Source: Streptomyces sp. NBC_00878
GTDB taxonomy: Bacteria > Actinomycetota > Actinomycetes > Streptomycetales > Streptomycetaceae
Assembly (NCBI RefSeq): GCF_026341515.1
Contig: NZ_JAPEOK010000001.1
Span: 8,122,001-8,186,000, forward strand
Direction of reading: 5' to 3'
Length of the DNA stretch: 64,000 nt
Shown here one piece after another: positions 22,725 through 32,557 of the stretch. The position numbers were made by a program, and so were the translations under genes. The notes beneath the pieces are model-generated. The model searched no databases, was not told the origin of the DNA, and saw nothing but the letters and a program-made list of their open reading frames with translations. How positions within the stretch are numbered: the stretch's first letter is position 1; the number at the start of each line of letters is the position of its first letter.

Positions 22725-24177
22725 TCCCAAGGGCTTTCTGAACCACGGCCGCGAGGTCGCCAGGACCCGTCCGGTGGACGTGCGTCTCAAGGACTGGAAC
22801 GAGGTCTACGTTCCGGGCTCGCTGCTCCCCATCATCAGCGAGCAGGCCAGCCGTTGCATGGACTGCGGCATCCCGTTCTGCCACAACGGCTGCCCGCTCG
22901 GGAACCTCATCCCCGAGTGGAACGACTACGCGTACCGCGAGGACTGGTCCGCCGCCTCCGAGCGCCTGCATGCCACGAACAACTTCCCGGAGTTCACGGG
23001 CCGCCTGTGCCCCGCCCCGTGCGAGTCGGCGTGCGTCCTCGGCATCAACCAGCCCGCCGTGACCATCAAGAACGTCGAGGTCTCGATCATCGACAAGGCG
23101 TGGGACAGCGGCGACGTCGCGGCCCAGGCCCCCGAGCGGCTCTCCGGCAAGACGGTCGCGGTCATCGGCTCGGGCCCGGCCGGCCTCGCCGCCGCCCAGC
23201 AGCTCACCCGGGCGGGCCACACCGTGGCGGTCTACGAGCGCGCGGACCGCGTCGGCGGTCTCCTGCGCTACGGCATCCCCGAGTTCAAGATGGAGAAGCG
23301 GCACATCAACCGCCGTATCGAGCAGATGCGCGCGGAGGGCACCCGCTTCCGTACGGGCATCGAGATCGGCCGCGACCTCAAGGCGACGGACCTGCGCAAG
23401 CGGTACGACGCCGTGGTCATCGCGGCCGGCGCGACCGTCTCCCGCGACCTGCCGGTCCCCGGGCGCGAGCTGAACGGCATCCACTTCGCGATGGAGTACC
23501 TGCCGCTCGCCAACAAGGTGCAGGAGGGCGACTTCGTGGCCCCGCCGATCACCGCCGAGGGCAAGCACGTGGTGGTCATCGGCGGCGGCGACACCGGCGC
23601 GGACTGCGTCGGCACGGCCCACCGCCAGGGCGCGGCCTCCGTCACCCAGCTGGAGATCATGCCCCGCCCGGGCGAGGAGCGGCCGACGGGCCAGCCGTGG
23701 CCGACGTTCCCGATGCTGTACAAGGTCACCTCCGCGCACGAGGAGGGCGGCGAGCGGGTCTACTCCGTCTCCACCACCCACTTCGAGGGCGACGAGGACG
23801 GCAACGTGCAGTGGCTGCACCTGGTCGAGGTCGAGTTCGTGGACGGCAAGCTGACCCAGCAGCCCGGCACGGAGCGCAAGATCCCCGCCCAACTGGTGAC
23901 GCTCGCGATGGGCTTCACGGGTACGGACGTCGAGAACGGCCTGGTCTCCCAGTTCGGCCTGGAGCTGGACGCCCGCGGCAACATCGCCCGCGACGCCGAC
24001 TTCGCGACGAACGTCCCCGGCGTGTACGTCGCCGGTGACGCCGGCCGTGGCCAGTCGCTGATCGTCTGGGCGATCGCGGAAGGGCGCTCGGCGGCTCGCG
24101 GAGTGGACCGCTTCCTGACGGGCGAGAGCGACCTACCGGCCCCGATCCGCCCGACGGACCGGTCCCTGATGGTCTGA
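22717..24177 (+). CDS. gltD: Glutamate synthase small (beta) subunit
   Basis: 486 residues. Carries electrons from NADPH via FAD to GltB. The N-terminal Fe-S ligands are in [17 protein letters not shown] and CPAPCESAC. The FAD-binding [17 protein letters not shown] and NADPH-binding [13 protein letters not shown] dinucleotide folds are complete. A third motif, [21 protein letters not shown], is the FAD-closing motif of the family. It overlaps the end of gltB, consistent with a two-gene operon and coupled expression. Confidence 0.98.
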
Positions 24178-24302
24178 CGCTCCCTTTCCATAGACGTCCC
24201 GTACAACGGTGTACGGAACTGAGCGCGGCGCCTGCCTTTGTCCCCGACCGGACGTGGTGGGCGCCGTGGTGCGTTCCGGGTTCCGCGGGCCCCTTGTCTC
24301 GG

Positions 24303-24749
24303 CTACTTGCCGGGCGCAGCCCAGGTGACGATCACGGCGGCCGCGACGGCGAGAACCCCCGTGAGGGCAAGCCACCGTGACCACTCGACGAGTACCCAGA
24401 TGCGCCGGGTGCGCTCTGCCTCGTAGTCCAGGAGGCGGTTCGGCTCGCCGTAGAACTCGTCGCCGGGGCGCCCGTGCACGGCGACCACACCGAGCCAAGA
24501 GGCGACGATCAGCGTCAGAAATCCGGTGACGAGGAGCGACACGACCGCCCAGCGCGGGCCGGCGTCCAGCTTGCTCAGATCCTCCTGCCCCTTGAGCACG
24601 AAGACGGCGGTGAGCAGACCGGTGAGCGAGGCCACGAAGTTGCGGTAGCCCTCGGCCTGGTGGAGTGCGGCCGCCAGTTGTCGTCCGGAGCCGAACATCT
24701 CCTCGATGCGGCGGTCGGCATCGTCCAGTTCGGCACGTGTGTATGTCAT
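24303..24749 (-). CDS. Small three-helix membrane protein, third gene of caspase/Hsp90 operon
   Basis: 148 residues, not recognised as a named family. An amphipathic, charged N-terminus (TRAELDDADRRIEEMFGSGRQLAAALHQAEG) is followed by a helix near 38-56, a strong helix near 66-91 (WAVVSLLVTGFLTLIVASWLGVVAV), a polar, charged loop, and a last helix near 125-145. Its ATG overlaps the stop of the Cys-rich gene (ATGA), so translation is probably coupled to it. The general plan of helices next to a cytosolic segment resembles SLATT-like membrane effectors of conflict systems, but that is only a resemblance in layout. Confidence 0.7.
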   Translation of the reverse strand: MTYTRAELDDADRRIEEMFGSGRQLAAALHQAEGYRNFVASLTGLLTAVFVLKGQEDLSKLDAGPRWAVVSLLVTGFLTLIVASWLGVVAVHGRPGDEFYGEPNRLLDYEAERTRRIWVLVEWSRWLALTGVLAVAAAVIVTWAAPGK

Positions 24750-25075
24750 TGCGAGGCACCGTCCAGCCAGGAGGCGATGGTGATACGAGCGCCGCAGCCG
24801 ACCTGAACACCTTCAGGACGATCTGTATGCAGGGAAGTGCACTGGCACAGCGTGCTGAAGGGCTGAGGGCCGGGACTCTTGCGACGGCCGAGGAAACCGC
24901 CTTTGGACTGGGTGTATTGGCCGGTCGTGTAGCGCTTGGTCATCACACAGCCGCACTCCGGGCAGGCGCCGGTCGCTTCGTGCAGCTCCTTGCCGTCCGA
25001 GACACCGTGCGTCCACTGGAAGGCGGCCGGGGTGGTGTGATGCGGGTCCGCGTTGTACGGATTGAGAGGGCTCAA
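24746..25075 (-). CDS. Small cysteine-rich protein, second gene of caspase/Hsp90 operon
   Basis: About 109 residues if translation starts at TTG 25075, which overlaps the stop of the giant protease (TTGA) and is preceded by AGGAAG. Cysteines occur as CPECGC, CQC and a single CG near the end, which suggests a small zinc-binding fold. The rest is polar with no membrane helix. No family is recognised. The open frame continues upstream, but that part reads like antisense of the protease gene. The start codon is an inference from spacing and ribosome site; the downstream overlap with the membrane protein supports that the gene is real. Confidence 0.6.
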   Translation of the reverse strand: MSPLNPYNADPHHTTPAAFQWTHGVSDGKELHEATGACPECGCVMTKRYTTGQYTQSKGGFLGRRKSPGPQPFSTLCQCTSLHTDRPEGVQVGCGARITIASWLDGASQ

Positions 25076-28000
25076 CTGGCTTCCTGGCCTTCCTCGGGCG
25101 GGAGTTGGAGCCGGAAGAGAGCGGAGTACCGCCCCAGGCGCTCGCGCACCTCGGCTTCGGGCAGGTCCGTCTCTTCCGCGCAGAGGGCGATGTGGTCCGC
25201 CGTGACGGTTCCGGACAGAGCTGGCGTCCGCCCGGTCAGCTGCTCGGTGAGGATGACCACGTCGTACCACGTGGGAGTCATATCGGCTTCGTGCCGTGTG
25301 GGTTCGCTGACCTCGACGTTCAGGCCGAGACAGCGGAAGGGGGCGTATCGGTCGTACGTCCGCTTCAGCGTCCACCCGAAACGGCCTGCCACCAGGACCA
25401 GTTCGAGAGGGCCGAGTGTGCCGGGGCCCAGCAGCCCGGGATCGAAGGCGGCGAGGTCGAAGCGGTTGGGCTCGAAGTCGGTGAGGGCCTCGGCGTCGGG
25501 GCCGGTGAAGTCGCCGGGCAGGGGTGGGGCGCCGATGGCGGTGAAGCGGGAGAGGCTGTGGACCGATTGGGAAAGCGTGCCGCCGGAGTCGTCGGCATGT
25601 TCAAGGAGATCCTGGATCGTCAGGCTACGGAATTCGGGCGCTTCCCCGGTGCCCGTTCGTCCATCGAGAAGCGCATGCCGGTCGTAGGCGCCGCAATGCA
25701 GCGAACGGGCCTCCGCCGTCATGTCGGGAAGGTGCAGAGGCAGGTGTTTCTCCGCGGCTTCCAGCCGGTCCAGGACTTCGCCCAGGGTGCCGGTTCCGCT
25801 GCGTACGAGCGACAGGCAGAAGGCGCTGGACACGGGAGCCGTATCCAGCGCGGAACCCGTGTATCCGTACGTGACGCTGTCGAGAGGCGGAGCCGTCGCC
25901 TGCCGGATCAGTGACTCGTGATCCCAGGACGGGTCGGTCGTCAGGAGACCACAGGCGTCAAGTGCCGTCACCGCCTCCCGGAATTCCGCGATAGCTCGTG
26001 GCGTCTGCTTCGAGTATTGGTAGAGATAGGCGTTGATCAGTTCCCAGGGCCCGAACGCCTTCCTTGGTTTCCGCCATTGCTCCACGACACGGACGACCCA
26101 GTACGGCGGGGTCCAGGCGGCGGCTTCCGCGGGGACGGCGGGAGCGCGGATCGCGGTGACGGCGGATGCCTCGGCGAAGAGTCGTGCCGCCTCACCCAGC
26201 GATATCTCGCGGCGTGATGAGGCGAGCAGCACCTGCCGGAGGGTCAGACGCTTGTCCACCCACGGATTCCCGACATCGGTCCTGACCATCAGGAGCAGGT
26301 GCTCGGCCGCTGTCAGAGAGCCGCGGTCCCCTGGCGCCGCCTCGGCTTCTTCCCATACGGAGAAGCCGAGGGGAGCGAGCCGACGGACGCGGGCCAGCAG
26401 TTCCGCGGCGTCCAGTGAAGAGTCGACGAAACTGGTTTCCACACGGCCCTTGAGATGCGTGATTGACATCGCACCGTTGTGCCATCTCGTTGACGGGAGC
26501 CATTCGGAACCCTTGTCGCCGGCCAGCACGCGCGCTTCCTCGTAGGTGAATCGCTCAGCGGCGAGGGATTCGCCCAGCTCCGGGAGCGGAGGGAGCCCGG
26601 GGTCGAGTTCTTGGAGCCGGCCCAGCAGAGGCAGACACTCGCCCAGAGGGAGGTTGTACTCGTCGGAGATGAGCAGCAAGGGTGCGTGCGCCGCGACGCG
26701 ATCGCCGGCAGACCGGAGCAGGTCGCGATAGGCAATGTAGAGATCGGCTGCGGCGGGCGGGAGTTCGAGAGCGAGCTGGGAGCGGATGTCGGTGACCGAG
26801 GGGACGTACACACCCGTGATGGCATACCGGCGCAGTGCCTTGACCGCGGCTCTCACGGGGAGCCTCGCCAGAGCCGCGGCCTTCAGCACGGGAGCCCATG
26901 CCCATTCCGGGGACGGGGTGTCGACGAAGAGCAGAGAGTCAAGCCCCGTCGCCACGGGATATTCGGGTGGTGAGAACTCGTGGTCGGCGAGTGGAGCATG
27001 CTCCAGCCTTGCCATCCGCCACTGCCGGAACAGGTTGTTCTCGTACGCGCGGTCCTTTCCCAGCAACGTCATGTCGTGTGCATCGGAGACAATCCGGTGA
27101 TCCATTGGCAGACAGCCCGTCGGCCCCAACTGCATTCGTCCGCGCAGCAGGCGGACGTCATTGCCGGCCGGTTCCAGGGTCGCCGTCACTCCCGCGGGCA
27201 GGGCGTCGAGGACCGCCACGGCCAAGGGCGGCCCCTCCTGGGCGAGCTGCCACAGCCGCCGTAGCGACACTTCTTTCCACTGGGCTGCGGCCTTGGGCGC
27301 CGCAGCGAGCACTTCCTTCTGCACGGCGTCCTCGTCGTACGACAGGAGGTCGTTGCGGTCCACACTCGGTACCGGCCGGTGCCGTTCCCGGAGATTGACG
27401 ACGCATCCGTATGCGCGGGGAGCGTCCTCGATCACCACTCCGTCGAGGAGCAGCTGCCCTTCGCCCTGGACGAGCCACACGTCGGTGCCGTCCGCGTGGA
27501 CCGCCGGGCCGCGCCAGTTCGCCACGGCCTTCAGCCTGCCAGGTTTCCACTCCCGGCTCCGGACCTCCCGTTCCGGTTCGTCCTGTGCGTACTCCACCGC
27601 CGTTACCGCGTAGTCGCTCACCCACAACTGCGACTGGAGGGTCTCCACGAGGGACGGCGGCTGTTCTTCCTTGGCCAGTGCGAGGTAAAGCCGGACCCGG
27701 GTGCCGCCTTGGGCGGGTACGCCCTTGCCCGGGGTGATGCTCAGCAGGCCCGAACCGGATTGGATGTCGGCGCGCGAAGCCTGGTCGAGGGACTCCCGCA
27801 GACCGTAGCGGTCGACCGGGGCGGTGACGACCACGACCTCCTCGGCGAGCATGAAGTAGCTGAAAACACCGATGCCGAAACGGGAGTTGAGCGCGATCGG
27901 CTTGAGACCGGCACGCCGCCACTCGCGTCGTTCCTGCATGAACTCGGGGTCCTGCTCATAACGCTTTCCCGCGCGGGCGAACATCGAGGTGAGCTTGGCG

Positions 28001-30231
28001 CGGCTCATCCCCGTGCCGTTGTCCTCACACTGGATGTAAAGACGCCCCTTCTCGTCCCAGCCCTGTGTGAAGGCGATCTTGCCCTCCCAGCCTTCTGTGC
28101 CCTCGCCCTGGGACCGGCCGTACTGGTCGCGCATGTCCCTCAGCCGACAGGCGTCGAGCGCGTTCTGGTACAGCTCGCGGACGGCCAACATCTTGTCGCC
28201 GTACAGCTGCGCGCCCATCAGCAGGGGCCGGATCTCGTCCTCGGCGAGGCGGAAGCGTTCCAGCGGGACTGTGTACTGCCCCGATTCGGGCACCAGCTGG
28301 CCCGCGGTGACGCGCTCGGGAAGACCGCGCAACAATGACGGCGGACTGGAGCGCTGCTCCCGCCAGCGGCTGCGGATCGCGGCCACCGCGGCGTTGGCCC
28401 GGCCCGCGAGTTCCTCGACGGCCGCGTGCAGCGCGGGATGCGGGCAGTGGAAGCGGACATCCAGGCCGTACCGGTCCGCGGTGAGGTCGCCGACAACCGC
28501 GAAGTCGAACTCCTCGGACAGCGCGTCGACCACCGTCTGCGGATCGAGCCGTTCGTGCGCTCCGAGGTGGTTGACGAGCACGCTGGACATCCGGCGCGGA
28601 TCGGCCGACAGCAGCCCCGCCGTCCACAGCAGCTGAGCGAGCTCCTGGCCGCGCCACTTTCCACCCGGAACCGGGTCGTATCTGCTCCAGCTGTCGCTGT
28701 CGGAGTCGTTGATGCGGGGGCGGTCACCCGGTTCCACGGTCAAGTGGCCCAATACCTGGCGGATTTGGCGGTCGATGAGCCGCAGCGACTGCTCCGACGC
28801 CCGCCCGGGCGGCAGTGGCTCGGCGGAGCGGGCGATCACCCGGGCCAGCCCGGACATGAGGATGTTGACGGACTCGTATCCCCCGGTGCGCTCCCACAGG
28901 GGGTCCCAGTCCGCGATGAAGCGATGGCGCAGCCAGTGCTCGGCGGCCTCGGCCTGCGGAGCGAGACCGCGTGCCCGCAGGGTCTCCAGGGTGCCCTGCA
29001 CCTGTTTGTGGGCCCGGCGCACGTCTTCGACAGCGGCAACGACCAGCTTTCCGTGTTCGTCGAGGTGCTCGTCGGGCTTGGCCTCGTCCGGCCGACGCCG
29101 GTCCAGGACCTGCCGCAGATCCTCCAGGGCGACGGCGGTGATGTCCTCGTACACCAGTGGTGCGGCGAGCAGTACCGCTGTCTCGGCCGGAGACAGAAGC
29201 GCCTGCAGTTCCTTGAGCCGGGCACGCTCGACGAGACCGACGAGCCTGCGCTCGAACCGAGCCGGATACGTCGGATCCCGCCATGGATTGCTCTTGTGGG
29301 CGCCCGCACCTCGAAGGTTTCGCCCGACTCGCTCCACCAGTTCTGTGAGGCCGGCCTTGACGCGGGCGTGCACCGCGTCGCCGCCCGAAGTGTGCTCCCA
29401 CAGTGCGGATTTCGTGACCATCTCGGCCCACGGGAGCGGCTCCTTGAACCCCTTGCACAGCTCAAGGGTGTCCACGAGCCGCCCGTGTGGGGCGAGATGC
29501 TTGACGGTGGGCGGATCGACCTGTTCGTCACCGGCCAGCCGGCGCATCTCCTGCTCGGTGTGCCGCATGATGTCACCGAACGTCGTCGGCGGACTGTCGG
29601 GCGCCAACGCCTGTGCCAGCCCCTGGGCGAACCAGCTGCCGTTCTCCCGGTCGGCGTACGCACGCTGTCCGGGGCCGCAGCTGTAGAGCCACACCACGTC
29701 CTGAGCAGGTGCCCGTACCCCTGTCGAGACCTCCTCACCCGGCAGGAGGTCCGCCGTCCGGCACGTGTCCAGGCAGATGACGGCGGTGACCCCCTTCTTC
29801 AGGCCGCGTAGTTGCAGTCCCACCGGGTCGGCCCCGAGCAGCGAGTCGGTGAGAAGCGTGGGGGTCCCGTCGGCGCGTGGGTCGCCCGGCTGTGCGTCCG
29901 CCGCCAGCAGGAAGTCACGGCCACCCAGCGTGACCCCGTGGCAGGAAACGTAGACGAAGGCGGTGTCGCCCGGTTCGCACGAGACGAAGAAGCGGTGCAG
30001 TTCGCCTTTGAGCCCGTTCTGGCCCAGTTTGAGTTCGGAGACGCGGCCCGCGTGGTGCTCGGTGATCGCGTACCCGGACAGCTCCAGAGCCGCCGACAAG
30101 AGCCCGACGTCGCGCTCCGCGCACTCCAGCGTGGCGAACTCCTTGTTGAGCAACGGGTCGTCGGACAGGAACGGAGTCGCTGTCACACCGATCAGCAGCG
30201 CCCGCCGCCGTCCTTGGAACTCACCGTGCAT
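25072..30231 (-). CDS. Giant caspase-like protease fused to Hsp90-type ATPase
   Basis: 1719 residues from ATG 30231 (GGGGA site; GTG 30249 also possible). Residues 8-250 form a C14 caspase/metacaspase-like domain: RRALLIGV, catalytic His98 in VYVSCHGV and Cys157 in AVICLDTCRT. Residues about 320-480 are helical (possibly an inactive HD-like region) and 525-640 a possible winged-helix region. Residues about 655-900 are a GHKL ATPase of Hsp90 type: ELYQNALDACR (Glu686, Asn690, Asp693), CEDNGTGMS (Asp737) and FGIGVFSYF (785-793). About 800 uncharacterised residues follow. Inference: ATP-dependent sensing gates a suicidal or defensive protease. Pfam families I recall for this class are iHD-CE and wHTH-Hsp90_Na; the match needs a search. 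Confidence 0.88.
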   Translation of the reverse strand: MHGEFQGRRRALLIGVTATPFLSDDPLLNKEFATLECAERDVGLLSAALELSGYAITEHHAGRVSELKLGQNGLKGELHRFFVSCEPGDTAFVYVSCHGVTLGGRDFLLAADAQPGDPRADGTPTLLTDSLLGADPVGLQLRGLKKGVTAVICLDTCRTADLLPGEEVSTGVRAPAQDVVWLYSCGPGQRAYADRENGSWFAQGLAQALAPDSPPTTFGDIMRHTEQEMRRLAGDEQVDPPTVKHLAPHGRLVDTLELCKGFKEPLPWAEMVTKSALWEHTSGGDAVHARVKAGLTELVERVGRNLRGAGAHKSNPWRDPTYPARFERRLVGLVERARLKELQALLSPAETAVLLAAPLVYEDITAVALEDLRQVLDRRRPDEAKPDEHLDEHGKLVVAAVEDVRRAHKQVQGTLETLRARGLAPQAEAAEHWLRHRFIADWDPLWERTGGYESVNILMSGLARVIARSAEPLPPGRASEQSLRLIDRQIRQVLGHLTVEPGDRPRINDSDSDSWSRYDPVPGGKWRGQELAQLLWTAGLLSADPRRMSSVLVNHLGAHERLDPQTVVDALSEEFDFAVVGDLTADRYGLDVRFHCPHPALHAAVEELAGRANAAVAAIRSRWREQRSSPPSLLRGLPERVTAGQLVPESGQYTVPLERFRLAEDEIRPLLMGAQLYGDKMLAVRELYQNALDACRLRDMRDQYGRSQGEGTEGWEGKIAFTQGWDEKGRLYIQCEDNGTGMSRAKLTSMFARAGKRYEQDPEFMQERREWRRAGLKPIALNSRFGIGVFSYFMLAEEVVVVTAPVDRYGLRESLDQASRADIQSGSGLLSITPGKGVPAQGGTRVRLYLALAKEEQPPSLVETLQSQLWVSDYAVTAVEYAQDEPEREVRSREWKPGRLKAVANWRGPAVHADGTDVWLVQGEGQLLLDGVVIEDAPRAYGCVVNLRERHRPVPSVDRNDLLSYDEDAVQKEVLAAAPKAAAQWKEVSLRRLWQLAQEGPPLAVAVLDALPAGVTATLEPAGNDVRLLRGRMQLGPTGCLPMDHRIVSDAHDMTLLGKDRAYENNLFRQWRMARLEHAPLADHEFSPPEYPVATGLDSLLFVDTPSPEWAWAPVLKAAALARLPVRAAVKALRRYAITGVYVPSVTDIRSQLALELPPAAADLYIAYRDLLRSAGDRVAAHAPLLLISDEYNLPLGECLPLLGRLQELDPGLPPLPELGESLAAERFTYEEARVLAGDKGSEWLPSTRWHNGAMSITHLKGRVETSFVDSSLDAAELLARVRRLAPLGFSVWEEAEAAPGDRGSLTAAEHLLLMVRTDVGNPWVDKRLTLRQVLLASSRREISLGEAARLFAEASAVTAIRAPAVPAEAAAWTPPYWVVRVVEQWRKPRKAFGPWELINAYLYQYSKQTPRAIAEFREAVTALDACGLLTTDPSWDHESLIRQATAPPLDSVTYGYTGSALDTAPVSSAFCLSLVRSGTGTLGEVLDRLEAAEKHLPLHLPDMTAEARSLHCGAYDRHALLDGRTGTGEAPEFRSLTIQDLLEHADDSGGTLSQSVHSLSRFTAIGAPPLPGDFTGPDAEALTDFEPNRFDLAAFDPGLLGPGTLGPLELVLVAGRFGWTLKRTYDRYAPFRCLGLNVEVSEPTRHEADMTPTWYDVVILTEQLTGRTPALSGTVTADHIALCAEETDLPEAEVRERLGRYSALFRLQLPPEEGQEAS

Positions 30232-30328
30232 CGTGTCCCCGGACCTCACTCGGTACCCCCTCGCCGACCGGCGCTGATCAGCGACATGATTCCAGAAGTG
30301 GCCCGCTTCCGCGGTGGGTTGGTGTCCG

Positions 30329-31189
30329 CTACGTCACCCGGTACGGCTGGCCGTAGACCTTCCACTCCAGTGGGGGCTCCAAGTCGAGTTTGCCGTCGTA
30401 CAGGAAACGGCGTTGGGCCGTGTCGATACGGGTCGTGTCGCGTTTCTCGGACTTCATCGTGGCGCGGCGGGTGTCGAGGAAGATGTCGAGGTACTTCTTC
30501 TCGGAACCACCCTCCGCAGGAGTGTCGGCCTCGGACATGGCCCGCTCGCGGATGCCGTGGAAGCCGGGGTCGCCGGGGCCGTGCATGACCATGGCGTCGT
30601 AGTAGATGAACTGGCCGAGGGCGCCCAGGCCGTCACGCTTGGCGAGGCGGACCGCCGGGTCGAAGTAGACCCGGTCGCGTTGGGAGTCCTGGATGCGCTT
30701 GAAGGCATCCTTCTGTGCCTCCTCCTTCCACGCGGCGGTGAAACCGGGGTCCAGGCCCTCGTGGGAGTCGGAGCCGTCGACGGAGCGGAGGGCCGGGAGG
30801 TACGGCTCCAGGGCGTTGTCCGGATGGGACTCGGTGTACAGCTCGACCAGTGTGAGCAGGTCGTGCGTGCCCGTGGTGAAGCCGATGATCCCGGCCGTGT
30901 AGCCACGGCCGTCGCCTATGTCCTCGATGTAGTCGTACTGGGCGCGCCAGTCGAGACTGGAGTTCTCGGCGCTGGACACGATCCGCTGGGCCAGTTCCTT
31001 CTTCTCCGGGCTGTCCAGGTCGCCGGCCGACCCGGAGGAGGTCGAGGGGGAGGAGGCCGACGGGGACGTGGTCCGGGCGTCGGAGCGGCCGTCTTCGCCA
31101 CTCTGGTCGTTCTGGTCCGGTACGGCGAAGTACACCGCCACCGCGACGACAGGGACGGTGACGAACAGCAGACGGCCAGCGCGTTTCAT
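30329..31189 (-). CDS. csn: Chitosanase, GH46
   Basis: 286 residues, ATG with GGAGG site. N-terminal signal or anchor (RLLFVTVPVVAVAVYFAV), then a Ser/Thr/Asp linker to about residue 58, then the GH46 domain. The segment SSAENSSLDWRAQYDYIED-IGDGRG matches the characterised Streptomyces N174 enzyme; by that alignment the catalytic pair is Glu75 and Asp93 (spacing 18, as Glu22/Asp40 there). Hydrolyses beta-1,4 GlcN-GlcN links of chitosan. It is separated from the caspase gene by 97 bases on the same strand. A TnpB element begins within about 15 bases of its ribosome site, so its original promoter may be displaced. Confidence 0.93.
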   Translation of the reverse strand: MKRAGRLLFVTVPVVAVAVYFAVPDQNDQSGEDGRSDARTTSPSASSPSTSSGSAGDLDSPEKKELAQRIVSSAENSSLDWRAQYDYIEDIGDGRGYTAGIIGFTTGTHDLLTLVELYTESHPDNALEPYLPALRSVDGSDSHEGLDPGFTAAWKEEAQKDAFKRIQDSQRDRVYFDPAVRLAKRDGLGALGQFIYYDAMVMHGPGDPGFHGIRERAMSEADTPAEGGSEKKYLDIFLDTRRATMKSEKRDTTRIDTAQRRFLYDGKLDLEPPLEWKVYGQPYRVT

Positions 31190-31341
31190 CGGGGACCTCC
31201 GGGGAAACCCCCGGCTTCGGCCGGGGGAGGAATCGGACTCCTGCGGAGCAGGGCAGGCGGCTGCAATCCGCCCTCAGGGCGGACCGCGGTGCTCTGACCG
31301 CAGATTTGTTCTTTACCTGGACTCGCACTAGTTTGTGAGGC

Positions 31342-32532
31342 GTGACCACTCACGTGAAGCGGGCGTTCAAGTACCGCTGCTATCCGACAGATGCGCAGGC
31401 AGCCGAGCTGTCGCGCACCTTCGGATGCGTGAGGAAGGTCTACAACATGGCGCTCGCCGCCCGCACCGAGGCGTGGACGCGGCAGGAGCGGGTCAACTAC
31501 AACGCCACCTCCGCGATGCTGACGACATGGAAGAAGACCGAGGAACTTGCGTACCTCAATGAGGTCTCCTCGGTGCCGCTCCAACAGACACTTCGGCACT
31601 TGCAGACGGCGTTCACCAACTTCTTCGGCAAGCGGGCCAAGTACCCCCGCTTCAAGTCGCGGAAGAAGTCCCGCAAGTCTGCCGAGTACACGACCAGCGG
31701 TTTCCGTTTCCGTGACGGCCAGCTGACGCTGGCGAAGATGGCCGAACCTCTGGACATCCGGTGGTCGCGCCACCTCCCCGAGGGGGTGAAGCCGTCCACG
31801 GTGACCGTGTCCCAGGACGCGGCAGGGCGCTGGTTCGTGTCCATGCTGTGCGAGGACCCGATCGTTGCCCCGCTCCCCGCCGCGGATTCGGCGGTCGGGG
31901 TGGACGCGGGCCTCGACCACCTTCTCACCCTGTCGACGGGCGAGAAGATCTCCAACCCGGGACATGAACGCAAGGACCGTGCCCGCCTGGCGAAGGCGCA
32001 GCGGAATCTCGCGAAGAAGACCAAGGGTTCCGCGAACCGGGCGAAGGCCCGGCTGAAGGTCGCGAAGGTCCACGCCCGGATCGCCGATCGCAGGCGCGAC
32101 CACCTGCACAAGGCAACTACTCGTCTCGTTCGTGAAAACCAAACGATCGTGATCGAGGACCTGACCGTACAGAACATGGTCCAGAACCGCAGTCTCGCCC
32201 GCGCCATCTCGGATGCGGCCTGGCGGGAGATGCGGAACATGCTGGAGTATAAGTGCGACTGGTACGGGCGGGATCTGGTGGTCGTGGACCGCTTCTTCCC
32301 CTCGTCCAAACTGTGCTCCTCCTGCGGCGCTCTCCAGGAGAAGATGCCGCTGCATGTCCGGACATGGATATGCGACTGCGGCACCACCCATGACCGGGAC
32401 GTGAACGCAGCGAAGAATCTTCTGGCGCTCGGGCTGAGCGTGTCTGTCTGTGGAGCCGGTGTAAGACCTCAACGGAGTACTCCGGGCGGGCAGTCGGCGA
32501 TGAAGCAGAAACCCTCACGGCGCGAGCTGTGA
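31342..32532 (+). CDS. tnpB: RNA-guided endonuclease TnpB family protein
   Basis: 396 residues, GTG start with a GAGG site. The N-terminal OrfB domain begins VKRAFKYRCYPTDAQAAEL. The RuvC catalytic triad looks intact: Asp in GVDAGLDHLLTL, Glu in TIVIEDLTVQNM and Asp in HDRDVNAAKNL. The zinc ribbon CSSCGAL...WICDCG lies between the last two. Family proteins use an omega-RNA derived from the element's right end to cut DNA next to a transposon-specific motif. The coding region is complete, so activity is plausible, although no tnpA is present for movement. Confidence 0.93.
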   Translation: MTTHVKRAFKYRCYPTDAQAAELSRTFGCVRKVYNMALAARTEAWTRQERVNYNATSAMLTTWKKTEELAYLNEVSSVPLQQTLRHLQTAFTNFFGKRAKYPRFKSRKKSRKSAEYTTSGFRFRDGQLTLAKMAEPLDIRWSRHLPEGVKPSTVTVSQDAAGRWFVSMLCEDPIVAPLPAADSAVGVDAGLDHLLTLSTGEKISNPGHERKDRARLAKAQRNLAKKTKGSANRAKARLKVAKVHARIADRRRDHLHKATTRLVRENQTIVIEDLTVQNMVQNRSLARAISDAAWREMRNMLEYKCDWYGRDLVVVDRFFPSSKLCSSCGALQEKMPLHVRTWICDCGTTHDRDVNAAKNLLALGLSVSVCGAGVRPQRSTPGGQSAMKQKPSRREL

Positions 32533-32535
32533 GAA

Positions 32536-32557
32536 TCCCCCTCGTTCACGAGGGGGA
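32536..32557. repeat. Hairpin at TnpB element right end (omega-RNA region)
   Basis: TCCCCCTCG, loop TTCA, CGAGGGGGA: a 9-bp stem directly after the tnpB stop. In the IS605 superfamily the right end and the 3' end of tnpB form the omega-RNA scaffold, and the guide is the flanking DNA that follows. Confidence 0.6.
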
